From Aedoeadaptatus coxii (GTDB taxonomy: Bacteria > Bacillota > Clostridia > Tissierellales > Peptoniphilaceae), in the NCBI RefSeq assembly GCF_903819215.1, contig NZ_CAIJCT010000016.1: DNA of 64,000 nucleotides. One strand, written 5' to 3'. The notes below the pieces were generated by a model. The model worked only from the letters and a program-made list of their open reading frames with translations, made no database searches and was not told where the DNA came from. Position numbers and translations under genes: made by a program. Each line of letters starts with the position of its first letter. Positions within the stretch are counted from its first letter, which is position 1. Positions 48,070 through 57,195 of the stretch are shown one piece after another.

Positions 48070-50330
48070 TGAAAAACCCCATTCATCGACGGATTCCGCG
48101 ACTGTTTTTGAAAAAACCCGGCGTCTATTTACCGCTGTTTTTCATTTCCCTGCTGACGGTGACCTTTGCGTCTTCCTTTTTTATCAGCCAAAATTCCATT
48201 AAACCCCTTTACTACAAGGGGCTTCGGGAAAATAAAGTGGAAGACGGGCAATTTCTCATGGCCAATCCGTTGACAAACGAAAGATCGGATGCCATTAAAA
48301 AACGAGATGTGGATCTCGTTGAAAATTTTTACAAAGATAGTAAGTGTCGCGTGCCGGGAGACGACGACAGGCGGGAGAAAATTCTACGCGTCTTCGCCAA
48401 TCGCGAAAAAATCAACACCGCCGCCATTCACGCCGGCCGCCTTCCCAAAGCCAAGGGCGAAATCGCCGTCGCCGCCAATTTTGCAAAAGCCGAAAATCTC
48501 GTCCCCGGGGACAAATTAACTCTCGACGGCGAGGATTATAAGATTACGGCCTTAGTGGCCACGCCGGATTACTCCACGATTTTAAAAACCCAGGGGGATC
48601 TGGCAATGGATACGAAACATTTTTCCGTCGCCTTCGTCACAAAAGATGTATTTGATTCCCTGAAAGAAAAAAATCATTACCTCTACTCTTACAGAAATCA
48701 CGAGCGCCTTTCGGAAGAAAAAGCCCGGGATCGATTTGAAGACATTCTCTCCGATGCCGAAAAATCCGGACCTATTTTAGGTGCCACCACTTTCTACGAC
48801 AATCGCTGCATCCAATACTTTATCGACGACATGGGCGGCGATGTGCCCATGATGACCATCACCCTCGTCATTCTCTTTATCTCTCTGGGGTTTATCAGCG
48901 CCCTTCAAACCCGCGGGCTGCTGCGGGAAGAAGCGCCGGTCATCGGCACGCTCCTTTCCATGGGGTACGGAGCGAAAACATTAATTCGCCACTACAGCCT
49001 CGTGCCCACCTGCCTGGTTATTTTGTCGGGCATTTTCGGCAATATCCTCGCCTACACAAAAGGCTACACCCTTTACGCCGACCTTTATTACACTTCCTAT
49101 AATCTTCCACCCTTTGTGCCCATTCTTTCGTTGAAGGCCTTCGCCATTACCACCATCATTCCCTTGGGTATCGTATGGCTCGTCAATCGTCTGCTCCTTT
49201 TGCGCTATTTCCGTCTGTCGCCTCTTCGCTTTTTACGGCGGGAATTTTACCGCAAAAAAAGAAAGAACGCCCCGACGTTCGACGGATTTCCCTTTAAGCG
49301 CGCCGCCCGCCTGCGCATTTTGTCTGAAAACCGCTTAAATGTTCTCGCCCTTTTCTTCGGAATGTTTGTGGGAAATCTCCTGCTCCTCTTTTCTGTCGCC
49401 CTGGGTCCCATGTTCGACGACTATGCGGATTCCGTTAAAAAGGACATGAAGTATAATTATACCTATCTTGTGAAGGCAGCCGACCCCGACGTTCACGGAG
49501 TTAAGGGACTGAGCCTCACCATGGATTACAAAAAAGGCGAGGAGAAAACACAACTCAATGTGCTGGGCCCCGATCAACATACGGCCTTTGACGGTGACTT
49601 GCCCTCATCCATGAAGCCCCATGACGTGGTGATTTCCACAGGCCTCGCCCATCGAGATAACTTGGACATCGGCGATGCCATCGAGGTAAAACTTCCCGGC
49701 TCGAAACACTACAAAACATTACATGTCGCCGCCATTGCCCACGACATTCACTCGATTCAAGCCCTTATGCCCATGGACAATCTCAACCGATTGATCGACA
49801 AAGACCCGGGAAATTTTAATCTCTATTGGTCCGATACGCCCTTAAAAATTAACGACGATCTACTGATTACCACCATCGATCGCGACAAAACGGGAGCCTA
49901 CCTGGAAGCTTTTCTGGAAAACTTCGACGGCGCCCTGCGTACCACCTGTATTTTGGCCATTGTTTTCTACTTTACTCTGGTCTACACCGTCAGCAAGCTG
50001 ATCTTGGAAAAATCGCAAAAAGATATTTGCTACCTGAAAATTTTCGGCTACGGAGACGGCGAAGTGGCCTCCATTTATTTACTGGGCATGACCATCGCCG
50101 TGGCTCTCTTTTATCCCTTGAGCCTCCCCATCTTCGATCGCCTTGTGCGCTATCTCTTCGCCCTTTCCATTTCCAAACTCTCCGTCTACATGGAACCCCA
50201 CTTCGCCATGACGAGCTACCTTTACATTTACGCGCTGGATCTCGCAGTCTTTGTCGCCGCCCAATGGTTGGGACGACGGAAGATTAAAGCTTTAAATATG
50301 GTGGAAGAACTGAAAAAAGTCAGCGGCTAA
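48063..50330 (+). CDS. FtsX-family ABC transporter permease
   Basis: 755 residues: one N-terminal membrane helix (about 17-38), a large extracytoplasmic domain (about 45-265), three or more helices with an FtsX core (about 270-400), a further helix near 425-445, a second outer domain (450-620) and a C-terminal FtsX core (630-755). This is the two-FtsX-domain layout of clostridial macrolide-type exporters and BceB-like systems. No two-component genes lie nearby. Substrate unknown. Confidence 0.88.
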   Translation: MVMKNPIHRRIPRLFLKKPGVYLPLFFISLLTVTFASSFFISQNSIKPLYYKGLRENKVEDGQFLMANPLTNERSDAIKKRDVDLVENFYKDSKCRVPGDDDRREKILRVFANREKINTAAIHAGRLPKAKGEIAVAANFAKAENLVPGDKLTLDGEDYKITALVATPDYSTILKTQGDLAMDTKHFSVAFVTKDVFDSLKEKNHYLYSYRNHERLSEEKARDRFEDILSDAEKSGPILGATTFYDNRCIQYFIDDMGGDVPMMTITLVILFISLGFISALQTRGLLREEAPVIGTLLSMGYGAKTLIRHYSLVPTCLVILSGIFGNILAYTKGYTLYADLYYTSYNLPPFVPILSLKAFAITTIIPLGIVWLVNRLLLLRYFRLSPLRFLRREFYRKKRKNAPTFDGFPFKRAARLRILSENRLNVLALFFGMFVGNLLLLFSVALGPMFDDYADSVKKDMKYNYTYLVKAADPDVHGVKGLSLTMDYKKGEEKTQLNVLGPDQHTAFDGDLPSSMKPHDVVISTGLAHRDNLDIGDAIEVKLPGSKHYKTLHVAAIAHDIHSIQALMPMDNLNRLIDKDPGNFNLYWSDTPLKINDDLLITTIDRDKTGAYLEAFLENFDGALRTTCILAIVFYFTLVYTVSKLILEKSQKDICYLKIFGYGDGEVASIYLLGMTIAVALFYPLSLPIFDRLVRYLFALSISKLSVYMEPHFAMTSYLYIYALDLAVFVAAQWLGRRKIKALNMVEELKKVSG

Positions 50331-50358
50331 ATTACCTCTTTTTGTCAATTTGCCCATT

Positions 50359-50386
50359 AAAAAAAGCCCTCTCGGGGGCTTTTTTC
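50359..50386. terminator. Bidirectional terminator
   Basis: AAAAAAAGCCC and GGGGCTTTTTT flank a short CTCG loop between the convergent permease and SLH genes. Confidence 0.85.
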
Positions 50387-51414
50387 TATTTTCCTACTTG
50401 TACCCAACGGTCGACGGCCTTTCTGTTTTGTTTTTCCATGACCCGATGGGTATTGGCGCCGTCCAACAAATCGTAATATGCCCAGTGATTCGGGCGCACG
50501 TCGATAAAGCTCACCATGCGATCCATGTGCGTGGTTTCTCTAAAACTTGCGGCGGTAGTCTTCCGACCCATGGCGCGATTTAACATGGCCACAGCTTCCG
50601 CCCGTGTGACGTGGCGATTGGGATGGAATTTTCCGTCGCCGTAGCCTGAAATCCATCCGCTGTTATAGGCTCTGCCGATGGAACGGCTCGCCCAATGGCC
50701 GTAGCTGTCCCTAAAGGGATGGCCTGTGGCTTTGGCAGCCGGCGCAAAACGACACAACATGCTGGCAAATTCCGCCCGCGTCATGCCGCGATTGGGGTGG
50801 AATGTATTGTCGGGATAACCGCGCAAAATACCCTTGCGGCTCACATAATCGACGGCCGTGGTGTACCAGCCGCCCGATGCATCGCGGAAGCCGCTTTTTT
50901 TAATGCCTCGAAGGGTCGTCTTCCCCGTCTCGATGCGAGCCACCATCATGGCCACTTCCGCGCGGCTCACGACGACGTTGGGGTTCATGTAATGGCGATG
51001 GCCGGAAACATAGGCGCGACGTTCCATGGTCGCCAACGTTTCCGCCGGCGCTTTAAATTCGCCGTTGTGATCGTCTTTTGCCACGAGTACATCGCCGATG
51101 CGAATGGCGCGCGTCAAGGTAATTTGGAAGCGACCGTTTCCGTCGCTCGTTCCCTTGCCCATAACCACCGATGTTGCGTCGTAAATAGTTATGTTGGCGT
51201 TAGGCGCACCAAATCCCGTTACCGTGCGCATTCCCGTTACGATGGGATCCATAAACACGCCGTGGGGAGTTTCTTTTTCCGCCGGAACATTTTCCTTTGC
51301 GGTCATGTTTGCCGGGTTCCGTTCATTTTCGGGGTTTACGCTTTCTGCATTTTCCGCCATAACAGGCGCTGTCCAAAGTAGTAGGCAAATAATTGCCGCA
51401 ACGAATTTTTTCAT
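50386..51414 (-). CDS. S-layer homology domain surface protein
   Basis: 342 residues with a signal peptide (about 1-20, FVAAIICLLLWTAPVMA), a short Glu/Asn-rich linker, one small beta domain (about 55-125, VTGFGAPNANITIYDATSVV... FQITLTRAI; Ig-like, similar in style to the module in the SLH protein at 34763) and three SLH repeats (about 135-310; GILRGYPDNTFHPNRGMTRAEF, GWISGYGDGKFHPNRHVTRAEA). It is the last gene after pyrF-pyrE-DUF1232. Function of the non-SLH part unknown. Confidence 0.88.
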   Translation of the reverse strand: MKKFVAAIICLLLWTAPVMAENAESVNPENERNPANMTAKENVPAEKETPHGVFMDPIVTGMRTVTGFGAPNANITIYDATSVVMGKGTSDGNGRFQITLTRAIRIGDVLVAKDDHNGEFKAPAETLATMERRAYVSGHRHYMNPNVVVSRAEVAMMVARIETGKTTLRGIKKSGFRDASGGWYTTAVDYVSRKGILRGYPDNTFHPNRGMTRAEFASMLCRFAPAAKATGHPFRDSYGHWASRSIGRAYNSGWISGYGDGKFHPNRHVTRAEAVAMLNRAMGRKTTAASFRETTHMDRMVSFIDVRPNHWAYYDLLDGANTHRVMEKQNRKAVDRWVQVGK

Positions 51415-51423
51415 AAGTCCTCC

Positions 51424-51855
51424 TTATGCGTCTTCTTCGATTACGGTGTACCCTTCCAAATCGGGAGCGTCTACCCGCTCCTCTTCACTTTTCTTCCATT
51501 GACGATAATCGGCGATCTCCTTGGATAATTTCGACATGACGTAGACCAGGACGCCGAGATCGTCTGCAAAACCGATGGCAAAAATGAAATCCGGCACGAT
51601 ATCCATGGGATTGACGAGGTATAAAAGCCCTGCCACGATCATGAGAATATTCTTTTTGCCGATGCCCCTATAGCGTCCGCTTACCGTATCTTTCACCATG
51701 TGAACGAGAAGCTCCGCCTCCGATTGCACTCGGGAAAAACGTTGCTTTCCCCGCAAAAGGGAAAAGCTGTCTTTCGCCAGTTTTTCCAGCCGCTCGGGAT
51801 CGGAAATCACTCTCCGCGCCCGATGCGATTTACTATTGAGTATGGATTCCCACAT
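51424..51855 (-). CDS. DUF1232 (YkvA-like) membrane protein
   Basis: 143 residues with the DUF1232 core MIVAGLLYLVNPMDIVPDFIFAIGFADDLGVL (about 72-103), a hairpin of two membrane-embedded helices with the PxDxxPD-type motif. Preceded by a basic helix (RARRVISDPERLEKLAKDSF). Family function unknown. Nine bases separate it from both pyrE upstream and the SLH gene downstream, so all are probably on one transcript. Confidence 0.85.
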   Translation of the reverse strand: MWESILNSKSHRARRVISDPERLEKLAKDSFSLLRGKQRFSRVQSEAELLVHMVKDTVSGRYRGIGKKNILMIVAGLLYLVNPMDIVPDFIFAIGFADDLGVLVYVMSKLSKEIADYRQWKKSEEERVDAPDLEGYTVIEEDA

Positions 51856-51864
51856 GGCACGTTC

Positions 51865-52491
51865 CTAATGAATCCAACTGCTGTCGTAGGGATCTTGACG
51901 CCATGTGTTCAGGCGATCCCGTTCATCTGACGTTAATTTTCCCTGCTCCACCGCCACATCGGCGAGTTCCGGGAAGTTGGCGAGGGAAACATGTTGAAAG
52001 CCCGACGCTTTAAAATTATCTTCGGCAACTTTTAAATCGTAACTGAAAATGGATACGATGCCGACAACTTCCAGGCCTTCCGCTTCACAGGCTTTAGCGG
52101 CGTCGATGGAGCTTCCTCCCGTGGAGAAAAGATCTTCCACGACTACGACTTTTTCGCCTTTTTTAAAGGCGCCTTCAATGCGCTTATTCTTGCCGTGATC
52201 TTTCGCCTTGCCGCGAATAAAGCCGCTTGGCTTATTTAAAATCCAGGACACGTAGGATGCGTGGGGAATACCCGCCGTCGCCGTTCCGAGAATGCCTTCG
52301 GCTTCGGGGAAATGTTTTTCCACAAGATCGGCGAGACCTTCCTCGATAATTTTACGCTCTTCGGGATAGGAAAGAATCAGGCGATTGTCGCAGTAAATCG
52401 GGCTCTTAATTCCCGATGCCCATGTGTAAGGTTCATTGGGCGAAAGGCTGACGGCGCCGATTTTAAGTAAAATATCGCAAACAGATTTCAT
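51865..52491 (-). CDS. pyrE: Orotate phosphoribosyltransferase
   Basis: Converts orotate and PRPP to OMP. 208 residues with the PRPP motif VVVEDLFSTGGSSIDAA (about 113-129), the substrate-side YCDNRLILSYP and FIRGKAKDHGKNKRI loop. It overlaps pyrF by four bases and the pair completes the last two steps of UMP synthesis. Confidence 0.96.
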   Translation of the reverse strand: MKSVCDILLKIGAVSLSPNEPYTWASGIKSPIYCDNRLILSYPEERKIIEEGLADLVEKHFPEAEGILGTATAGIPHASYVSWILNKPSGFIRGKAKDHGKNKRIEGAFKKGEKVVVVEDLFSTGGSSIDAAKACEAEGLEVVGIVSIFSYDLKVAEDNFKASGFQHVSLANFPELADVAVEQGKLTSDERDRLNTWRQDPYDSSWIH

Positions 52492-53201
52492 TCATTACCT
52501 CCTAAAAAATCACGTCGAATGGCGGAGTAAGCGCTTAAGGGATCGTCGGCTTTTGTAATGGGGCGGCCGACGACGATAAAGTCTACGCCGATTTTTCGCG
52601 CATCCTCCGGCGTCACCACCCTTTTTTGATCTCCGGCGCTCGCCCCTTTCGGTCGAATGCCCGGGCACACCAAAGGGAAAGAGGAGCCGATGGTCTTCCT
52701 GAGATACTCCCCTTCCATGGCCGAGGAGACGATGCCGTCGCACCCTGCGGAAAGCGCCATTTTCGCGAGGCCTTCCACCGTCTCTTCCACGCTGTGATTT
52801 TCGCCGAGAAGCGCTTCTTTACGCCCTTCGTCGGAAAAAGACGTGAGCACGGTGACGCCGAGGAGAATGGGGGGATGCTCCATATCGTTTATCGCCTCTT
52901 TCGCGCGGGAGAACATTTCCCGCCCGCCCGATGCGTGGAGCGTCAGCATGTCGACGCCTAATCCCTTGAGGGAGTTCACGGCGCCTGCCACCGTATTGGG
53001 GATGTCGTGTAATTTTAAATCTAAAAATACGGGATAGCCTTCCGCCTTCAATTTCTTTACAAATTCCGGCCCGGCGGCGTAGAAAAGTTCCATGCCCACT
53101 TTTACAAAAGGCTTTTCCTCCAAGGATTTAAAATGATCTAAAAAGGCCCACGCCTTTTCCGCCGAAGGAAAGTCCAGGGCGATAATAACATCAGATTTCA
53201 T
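52488..53201 (-). CDS. pyrF: Orotidine 5'-phosphate decarboxylase
   Basis: Decarboxylates OMP to UMP. 237 residues: IIALDFPSAEKAW at the N-terminus, the catalytic DLKLHDIPNTV (Lys and two Asp), VCPGIRPKGASAGDQKRVVTPEDA and IVVGRPITKADDP at the phosphate-binding end. Type 1 family. First gene of the pyrF-pyrE-DUF1232-SLH operon. Confidence 0.96.
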   Translation of the reverse strand: MKSDVIIALDFPSAEKAWAFLDHFKSLEEKPFVKVGMELFYAAGPEFVKKLKAEGYPVFLDLKLHDIPNTVAGAVNSLKGLGVDMLTLHASGGREMFSRAKEAINDMEHPPILLGVTVLTSFSDEGRKEALLGENHSVEETVEGLAKMALSAGCDGIVSSAMEGEYLRKTIGSSFPLVCPGIRPKGASAGDQKRVVTPEDARKIGVDFIVVGRPITKADDPLSAYSAIRRDFLGGNE

Positions 53202-53238
53202 GCAATACTCCTTTTTCCAACAATCGTTTTCTTATTTT

Positions 53239-53267
53239 AGTATATACCGAAATCCCTACTTAATGAA
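53239..53267 (-). promoter_or_regulatory. Possible promoter of the pyrF operon
   Basis: Minus strand TTCATT (53262-53267), 17 bases, TATACT (53239-53244), then AAAGGAG before the ATG. The -35 is weak. Confidence 0.5.
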
Positions 53268-53365
53268 ACCGGTAAAAGTTAAGAGAAAGAAAAGACCTTT
53301 GATTCCGTCGAAAAGTTTTATGAAAATTTATTTTATTTTCGATAGTCGTTCCCGTTAAAATCGAT

Positions 53366-53371
53366 TATAAT
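53366..53371 (+). promoter_or_regulatory. -10 box of the cyuA gene
   Basis: TATAAT on the plus strand 29 bases before the start codon; no good -35 is seen. Confidence 0.5.
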
Positions 53372-53399
53372 GGATTGAATGAAATGAGGAGAAAAAGTA

Positions 53400-54665
53400 A
53401 TGAACTACAAAGATTATTTAAAAAGAGAATTAAAAGTGGCCTTCGGCTGTACGGAGCCCATCGCCTTGGCATATGCCGCCGCCAAGGCTCGGGAAGTTTT
53501 AGGCGAAGTGCCTGAAAAAATCGACGCCGATCTTTCCGCCAATATGATAAAAAACGCCAACAGCGTCTACGTCCCGGGCACGGAAGGGCGCAAGGGAAGC
53601 GCTATTTCCATCGCCGCCGGCGCTCTTTTAGGCGACCCTTCAAAGGAATTGGAAGTCCTCGCCCATATTGACAAAAGCGGACTCGAAGATTGCGATACGT
53701 TTATTCGTGAAAATCGCATTCACATCGCCCTCAAAGAAAATGTAGCCAATCTCTACATTCAGATTACGGCTTACGCCGGCGATTCCTACGCCAAAGTTCG
53801 CATCGTCGACGAGCACACCAATATCGTTCACGTGGAAAAAAACGGAGAAGTGCTTTTCCATAAAAACGAAAGCGTGGAAGAAGAGGTGCAGGTCGATTTT
53901 ACCTTCGATCAAATTTACGATTACGCCCAAACCGCGGATTTAAAAGATTTTGAAGAACTTTTAAATCTTGAAATCCAATACAACGGCGCCATCGCTAAAG
54001 AAGGCATCGACAATCCTTGGGGATCCGGCATCGGCCGTTTGATTCTCGACGCTCGCCCCGACGATTTGCGGGAAAAAATCGCCGCCTACACCGCCGCCGG
54101 AAGCGACGCCCGTATGTCCGGCGCGGAAAACCCGGTGGTCATTAATTCGGGATCGGGCAATCAGGGGATTTCCATTTCCGTTCCCCTTATCCTCTATGCA
54201 AAAGAAAAAAATCTTCCCCGCGAAACTCTTTTAAGAGGCCTTTTGTTTTCCAATCTCTTAGGGCTCTACCAAAAGAAAAACATCGGCAAGCTTTCCGCTT
54301 TTTGCGGCGTCGTTTCCGCCGCCTCCGCCGCCATTTGCGGCATCGCCTTTTTAAATGGCGACGATAAGGAGATCATAAAGGAAACACTTTCCAATGCCCT
54401 CGCCGTCAACGGCGGCATTCTCTGCGACGGCGCAAAAGCTTCCTGCGCCATGAAGATCGCTTCCAGTTTGCGCAACGGCTTTTTAGCATACGATCAGGCA
54501 GTGGCGGGCCGATCCTTCCACGCCAATGACGGCGTCGTGAAAAAAGACATCGACGATACTCTGGAAGTTATGGGAAATATTGCGCGCTACGGTATGAAAA
54601 AAACCGACGAGGTTATTTTAAATGAGGTACTCGGCAATCGAGACTACATTAAGGAATTTGAATAG
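53400..54665 (+). CDS. cyuA: L-cysteine desulfidase family protein (UPF0597/YhaM)
   Basis: Probable [4Fe-4S] enzyme that breaks down L-cysteine to pyruvate, sulfide and ammonia. 421 residues: GCTEPIALAYAAAKARE near residue 16 holds the first conserved cysteine, MIKNANSVYVPGTEGRKGS and GSGNQGISISVPLIL follow, and CDGAKASCAMKIASSL (about 341-356) gives the remaining cysteines. It is related to L-serine dehydratase alpha chains, so serine cannot be excluded. Monocistronic, with a strong terminator. Confidence 0.9.
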   Translation: MNYKDYLKRELKVAFGCTEPIALAYAAAKAREVLGEVPEKIDADLSANMIKNANSVYVPGTEGRKGSAISIAAGALLGDPSKELEVLAHIDKSGLEDCDTFIRENRIHIALKENVANLYIQITAYAGDSYAKVRIVDEHTNIVHVEKNGEVLFHKNESVEEEVQVDFTFDQIYDYAQTADLKDFEELLNLEIQYNGAIAKEGIDNPWGSGIGRLILDARPDDLREKIAAYTAAGSDARMSGAENPVVINSGSGNQGISISVPLILYAKEKNLPRETLLRGLLFSNLLGLYQKKNIGKLSAFCGVVSAASAAICGIAFLNGDDKEIIKETLSNALAVNGGILCDGAKASCAMKIASSLRNGFLAYDQAVAGRSFHANDGVVKKDIDDTLEVMGNIARYGMKKTDEVILNEVLGNRDYIKEFE

Positions 54666-54670
54666 AAAAT

Positions 54671-54707
54671 AAAAAAAGGCTTTGAGTCGACACTCATAGC
54701 CTTTTTT
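54671..54707 (+). terminator. cyuA terminator
   Basis: AAAAAAGGCTTTGAGT pairs with ACTCATAGCCTTTTTT (one mismatch). The stem core matches the hairpin at 33144-33176. Confidence 0.85.
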
Positions 54708-54718
54708 ATTTTGGTTCT

Positions 54719-54764
54719 AAAATATCCATTGGGGGTCACTCTAAATCTCCTCAGTGGATATTTT
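54719..54764. repeat. Inverted repeat at the edge of the ISL3 remnant
   Basis: AAAATATCCA (54719-54728) and TGGATATTTT (54755-54764) are perfect 10-base arms with 26 bases between them, including GGGGGTCACTC. It may be a leftover insertion-sequence end. Confidence 0.4.
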
Positions 54765-55011
54765 TATGCAAAAAGATATTCGATCGGTACCATTTTATTC
54801 GTCAAATCCACTGTCATTGGAAAATGTTCGGAAGCGGGAGCAGAAACGGATGACGGTGAAGGAGAGAAAGTGGTTTAAAAGGAGCCGCAGTCTGTTAAAA
54901 AAGCCGGCGAAGCACTTAACAGAAGAGGGAAAGAATCTTGTCGCTTTCGGGATGCGCAACTTTCATCATTTCAGAACCAAAATACTCTTAGTCTGTGCGA
55001 AAGACGAGTGA
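54754..55011 (+). pseudogene. Internally deleted ISL3-family transposase fragment
   Basis: The open frame of 85 codons has two pieces of an ISL3 transposase: RSRSLLKKPAKHLTEE (about residues 44-59), which resembles the middle-domain RSRWLLLKNPENLTEEE pattern, is joined directly to VAFGMRNFHHFRTKIL (about 63-78), the family C-terminus that normally lies over a hundred residues later. The DDE residues are missing, so it is not functional. An imperfect hairpin at 55038-55062 lies just after it. Confidence 0.7.
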
Positions 55012-55144
55012 TTTAAGATCTACGGGAAAACAAAAAGGAGCCTAGTTTTCACTAGACTCCCCAATGGTTGACATAGAACCTAAATAAGGGCGAAATGTCC
55101 CCAAGGGACGAACCGCGAGCTGTTATGGTCGATAGCAGGTCGGC

Positions 55145-56080
55145 TTATTGGAGATATTGATCCAAAAAGCTGCCTACCGTCTTCATATACTCATCATTTT
55201 TTCTATAGGGGTAAGTGGCGTGTTTGTAGCTGGTTACCGTCTCCATTTTCTTTTGATCGTGGCTTACTGCGGAGAATAAATCTTCCGCCATGGAAGGCGG
55301 CGTCAGCTTGTCGTCTTTTGAATTCGTAATTAAGACAGGTTTCGATACCTTTTTCATAGCGCGAACGCCGTCCATATCCTTGAAAGACGCGCCGATCTTA
55401 AACTTTGAATAAAGACTTCCCGTCGCCGATAGATACTCTATGGGAATGTTCTGATTCTCGGCAATGGACGCCATTTCATTTTCTATCATAACGCGCCCGT
55501 CGGACACCGGCGAATCCAGTATAAGGCAATCGATTAAAGAATCGTCTTCTCCTGCGGCTAAAACGGCTGTAAGAACCCCCATGGATTCGCCCCATAAGGC
55601 AACCTTGCCGCCTTTATAAGCGGGGGCAATATAATTTAAGACCGCCAAAGCATCTCGAGATTCCAAGGCTCCGAAAGTATTATATTCTTTTTGATTCTCC
55701 CCGGAGTTTCGTTGGTCATAAGCTATTACATCGAAACCTTTTTGTAAAAAGCCTTCCATAAGAGGAGCCAAAGTTTCTTTCGTTCCACCCATGCCGTGAA
55801 TCATACATACAACATTTTGATTGCCCTCTCTTTTTACAAGAAGGGCCGGGATAGCATCGGACTCGCCGGAATCTTTAACGAGAACTTCTTTCACAGCATA
55901 TTTCTTTTCAAGTTCATGAATCTGACGCTCAAAACCCTTTGCGTTTTTGATCGTTTCCTCTCGCTTCGCTGCATTGGAAAAGCCGCCGAATACCTGTTCC
56001 CCGATATAGAAAGAAAAACCTGTAAAGGCAAGCAAAACGACGATGAGTACGATGATGACAGCTCTTAATACCTTATTCAT
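55145..56080 (-). CDS. Membrane-anchored alpha/beta hydrolase
   Basis: 311 residues: an N-terminal signal anchor (about 5-25, RAVIIVLIVVLLAFTGFSFY), then an alpha/beta hydrolase with CMIHGMGGTKET, YDQRNSG, the elbow GESMGVL (nucleophile Ser), an acid in TNSKDDKLTP and a histidine in SYKHATYPYR. Similar to BAAT/YqkD-like hydrolases. The ATG at 56080 follows an AAGGTGG site; an in-frame extension to 56179 overlaps mrp. Last gene of a six-gene operon. Confidence 0.85.
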   Translation of the reverse strand: MNKVLRAVIIVLIVVLLAFTGFSFYIGEQVFGGFSNAAKREETIKNAKGFERQIHELEKKYAVKEVLVKDSGESDAIPALLVKREGNQNVVCMIHGMGGTKETLAPLMEGFLQKGFDVIAYDQRNSGENQKEYNTFGALESRDALAVLNYIAPAYKGGKVALWGESMGVLTAVLAAGEDDSLIDCLILDSPVSDGRVMIENEMASIAENQNIPIEYLSATGSLYSKFKIGASFKDMDGVRAMKKVSKPVLITNSKDDKLTPPSMAEDLFSAVSHDQKKMETVTSYKHATYPYRKNDEYMKTVGSFLDQYLQ

Positions 56081-56090
56081 AGCCACCTTT

Positions 56091-56867
56091 TTATTTAAAT
56101 TTTTCCACCTTGTCGCCGATAGCTTCCAAGCTGTCGTTTTTATAAAATTCAATGCTGCTTTGATCCGCCGCTTCGGCAAGTTTCGGATCGATGGGCAAGC
56201 CGCCTAAATAGGGAATGCCCTTTTCTTCGGCGATAGCTTTCGTCTTGCTTTCGCCGAAAATATCGTAGCGCACCCCGGTGTCCGGCGCGATAAAGTACTG
56301 CATGTTTTCAACAATGCCGACGACGGGAATGCCCATCATCTTCGCCATTTTCAGCGCCTTTTCTACGATCATGGCCACCAAATCCTGAGGCGAGGTGACG
56401 ATAATAATGCCGTCGACGGACATGGTTTGGAACACCGTAAGGGCTACATCGCCCGTTCCCGGCGGCATGTCCACGAAGAGGTAATCTTTTTCTCCCCAGT
56501 AGACGTCGCTCCAGAAAGTGGTGAGCATATTTCCCACTACGGGCGCCCGCCATAATACGGGATCTGTAGGATTGTCGAGAATCAGATTGACGCTCATAAC
56601 GTCGATGCCCGTAGAGGTCTTAATGGGACGAATGCCCTTTTCCGTTTGAAAGACCTGCTCGTCGGCGCCGAAAATTTTGGGAATGGAAGGGCCTAAAATA
56701 TCTGCGTCCAAAACGCCGACGCTGTGACCCCTCCGACGCATTTCCGATGCCATAAGCCCGGTCACCATAGATTTCCCCACGCCGCCCTTGCCGCTTAACA
56801 CGGCAATGGTGTGTTTTATCTTCGAGTGTTCGTTTAAAGGTTTTTTCAGTGTTTGCTTTTTCTCCAT
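56091..56867 (-). CDS. Mrp/NBP35 family Fe-S cluster carrier ATPase
   Basis: 258 residues: deviant Walker A LSGKGGVGKSMV (about 25-36), switch regions in LDADILGPSIPKIFG and DMPPGTGDVALTV, and QDLVAMIVEKALKM after it. The usual C-terminal CxxC of Mrp proteins is not seen (ENMQYFIAPDTG lacks it), so cluster binding may be altered or use other residues. Probably cytoplasmic, in Fe-S assembly. Confidence 0.88.
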   Translation of the reverse strand: MEKKQTLKKPLNEHSKIKHTIAVLSGKGGVGKSMVTGLMASEMRRRGHSVGVLDADILGPSIPKIFGADEQVFQTEKGIRPIKTSTGIDVMSVNLILDNPTDPVLWRAPVVGNMLTTFWSDVYWGEKDYLFVDMPPGTGDVALTVFQTMSVDGIIIVTSPQDLVAMIVEKALKMAKMMGIPVVGIVENMQYFIAPDTGVRYDIFGESKTKAIAEEKGIPYLGGLPIDPKLAEAADQSSIEFYKNDSLEAIGDKVEKFK

Positions 56868-56879
56868 AATGCTTCCTAA

Positions 56880-57194
56880 CTATTTTTTAGAATCTGCGAC
56901 CTTTTCCATCACGGAATTGATCTTTTGATCCAAATTGCCTTTTTTATCCCGTCGATCGTCGATTTTGACGACGGAATAGACCCGATGAGCGCCGTTTGCG
57001 AAGACAGCTTCCTGCATTTTACGAACACAAGCGAAAAGTTCGTCGATGTCTCCTTCCAAAACGGTGCCCATGGGATTTAAGCGAATTTCAACTTTATCGT
57101 TATCTTTAACCGCATCGTAAGCCGCCGCCACGTAGGGGCTGCAAGATGTGGATTCCGTACCAATGGGAATAAGTGTAAGTTCTACAACGGCCAT
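56880..57194 (-). CDS. MTH1187-family thiamine-binding-like protein
   Basis: 104 residues of the MTH1187/YkoF-like ferredoxin-type fold: VVELTLIPIGTESTSCSPYVA, LNPMGTVLEGDIDELFACV, YSVVKIDDRRDK. Members bind thiamine or a pyrimidine in some species. The ATG at 57194 has GGAGG five bases upstream and sits one base after the M20 stop; an upstream reading to 57206 is not favoured. The link to neighbouring peptidases is unclear. Confidence 0.85.
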   Translation of the reverse strand: MAVVELTLIPIGTESTSCSPYVAAAYDAVKDNDKVEIRLNPMGTVLEGDIDELFACVRKMQEAVFANGAHRVYSVVKIDDRRDKKGNLDQKINSVMEKVADSKK

Positions 57195-57195
57195 A

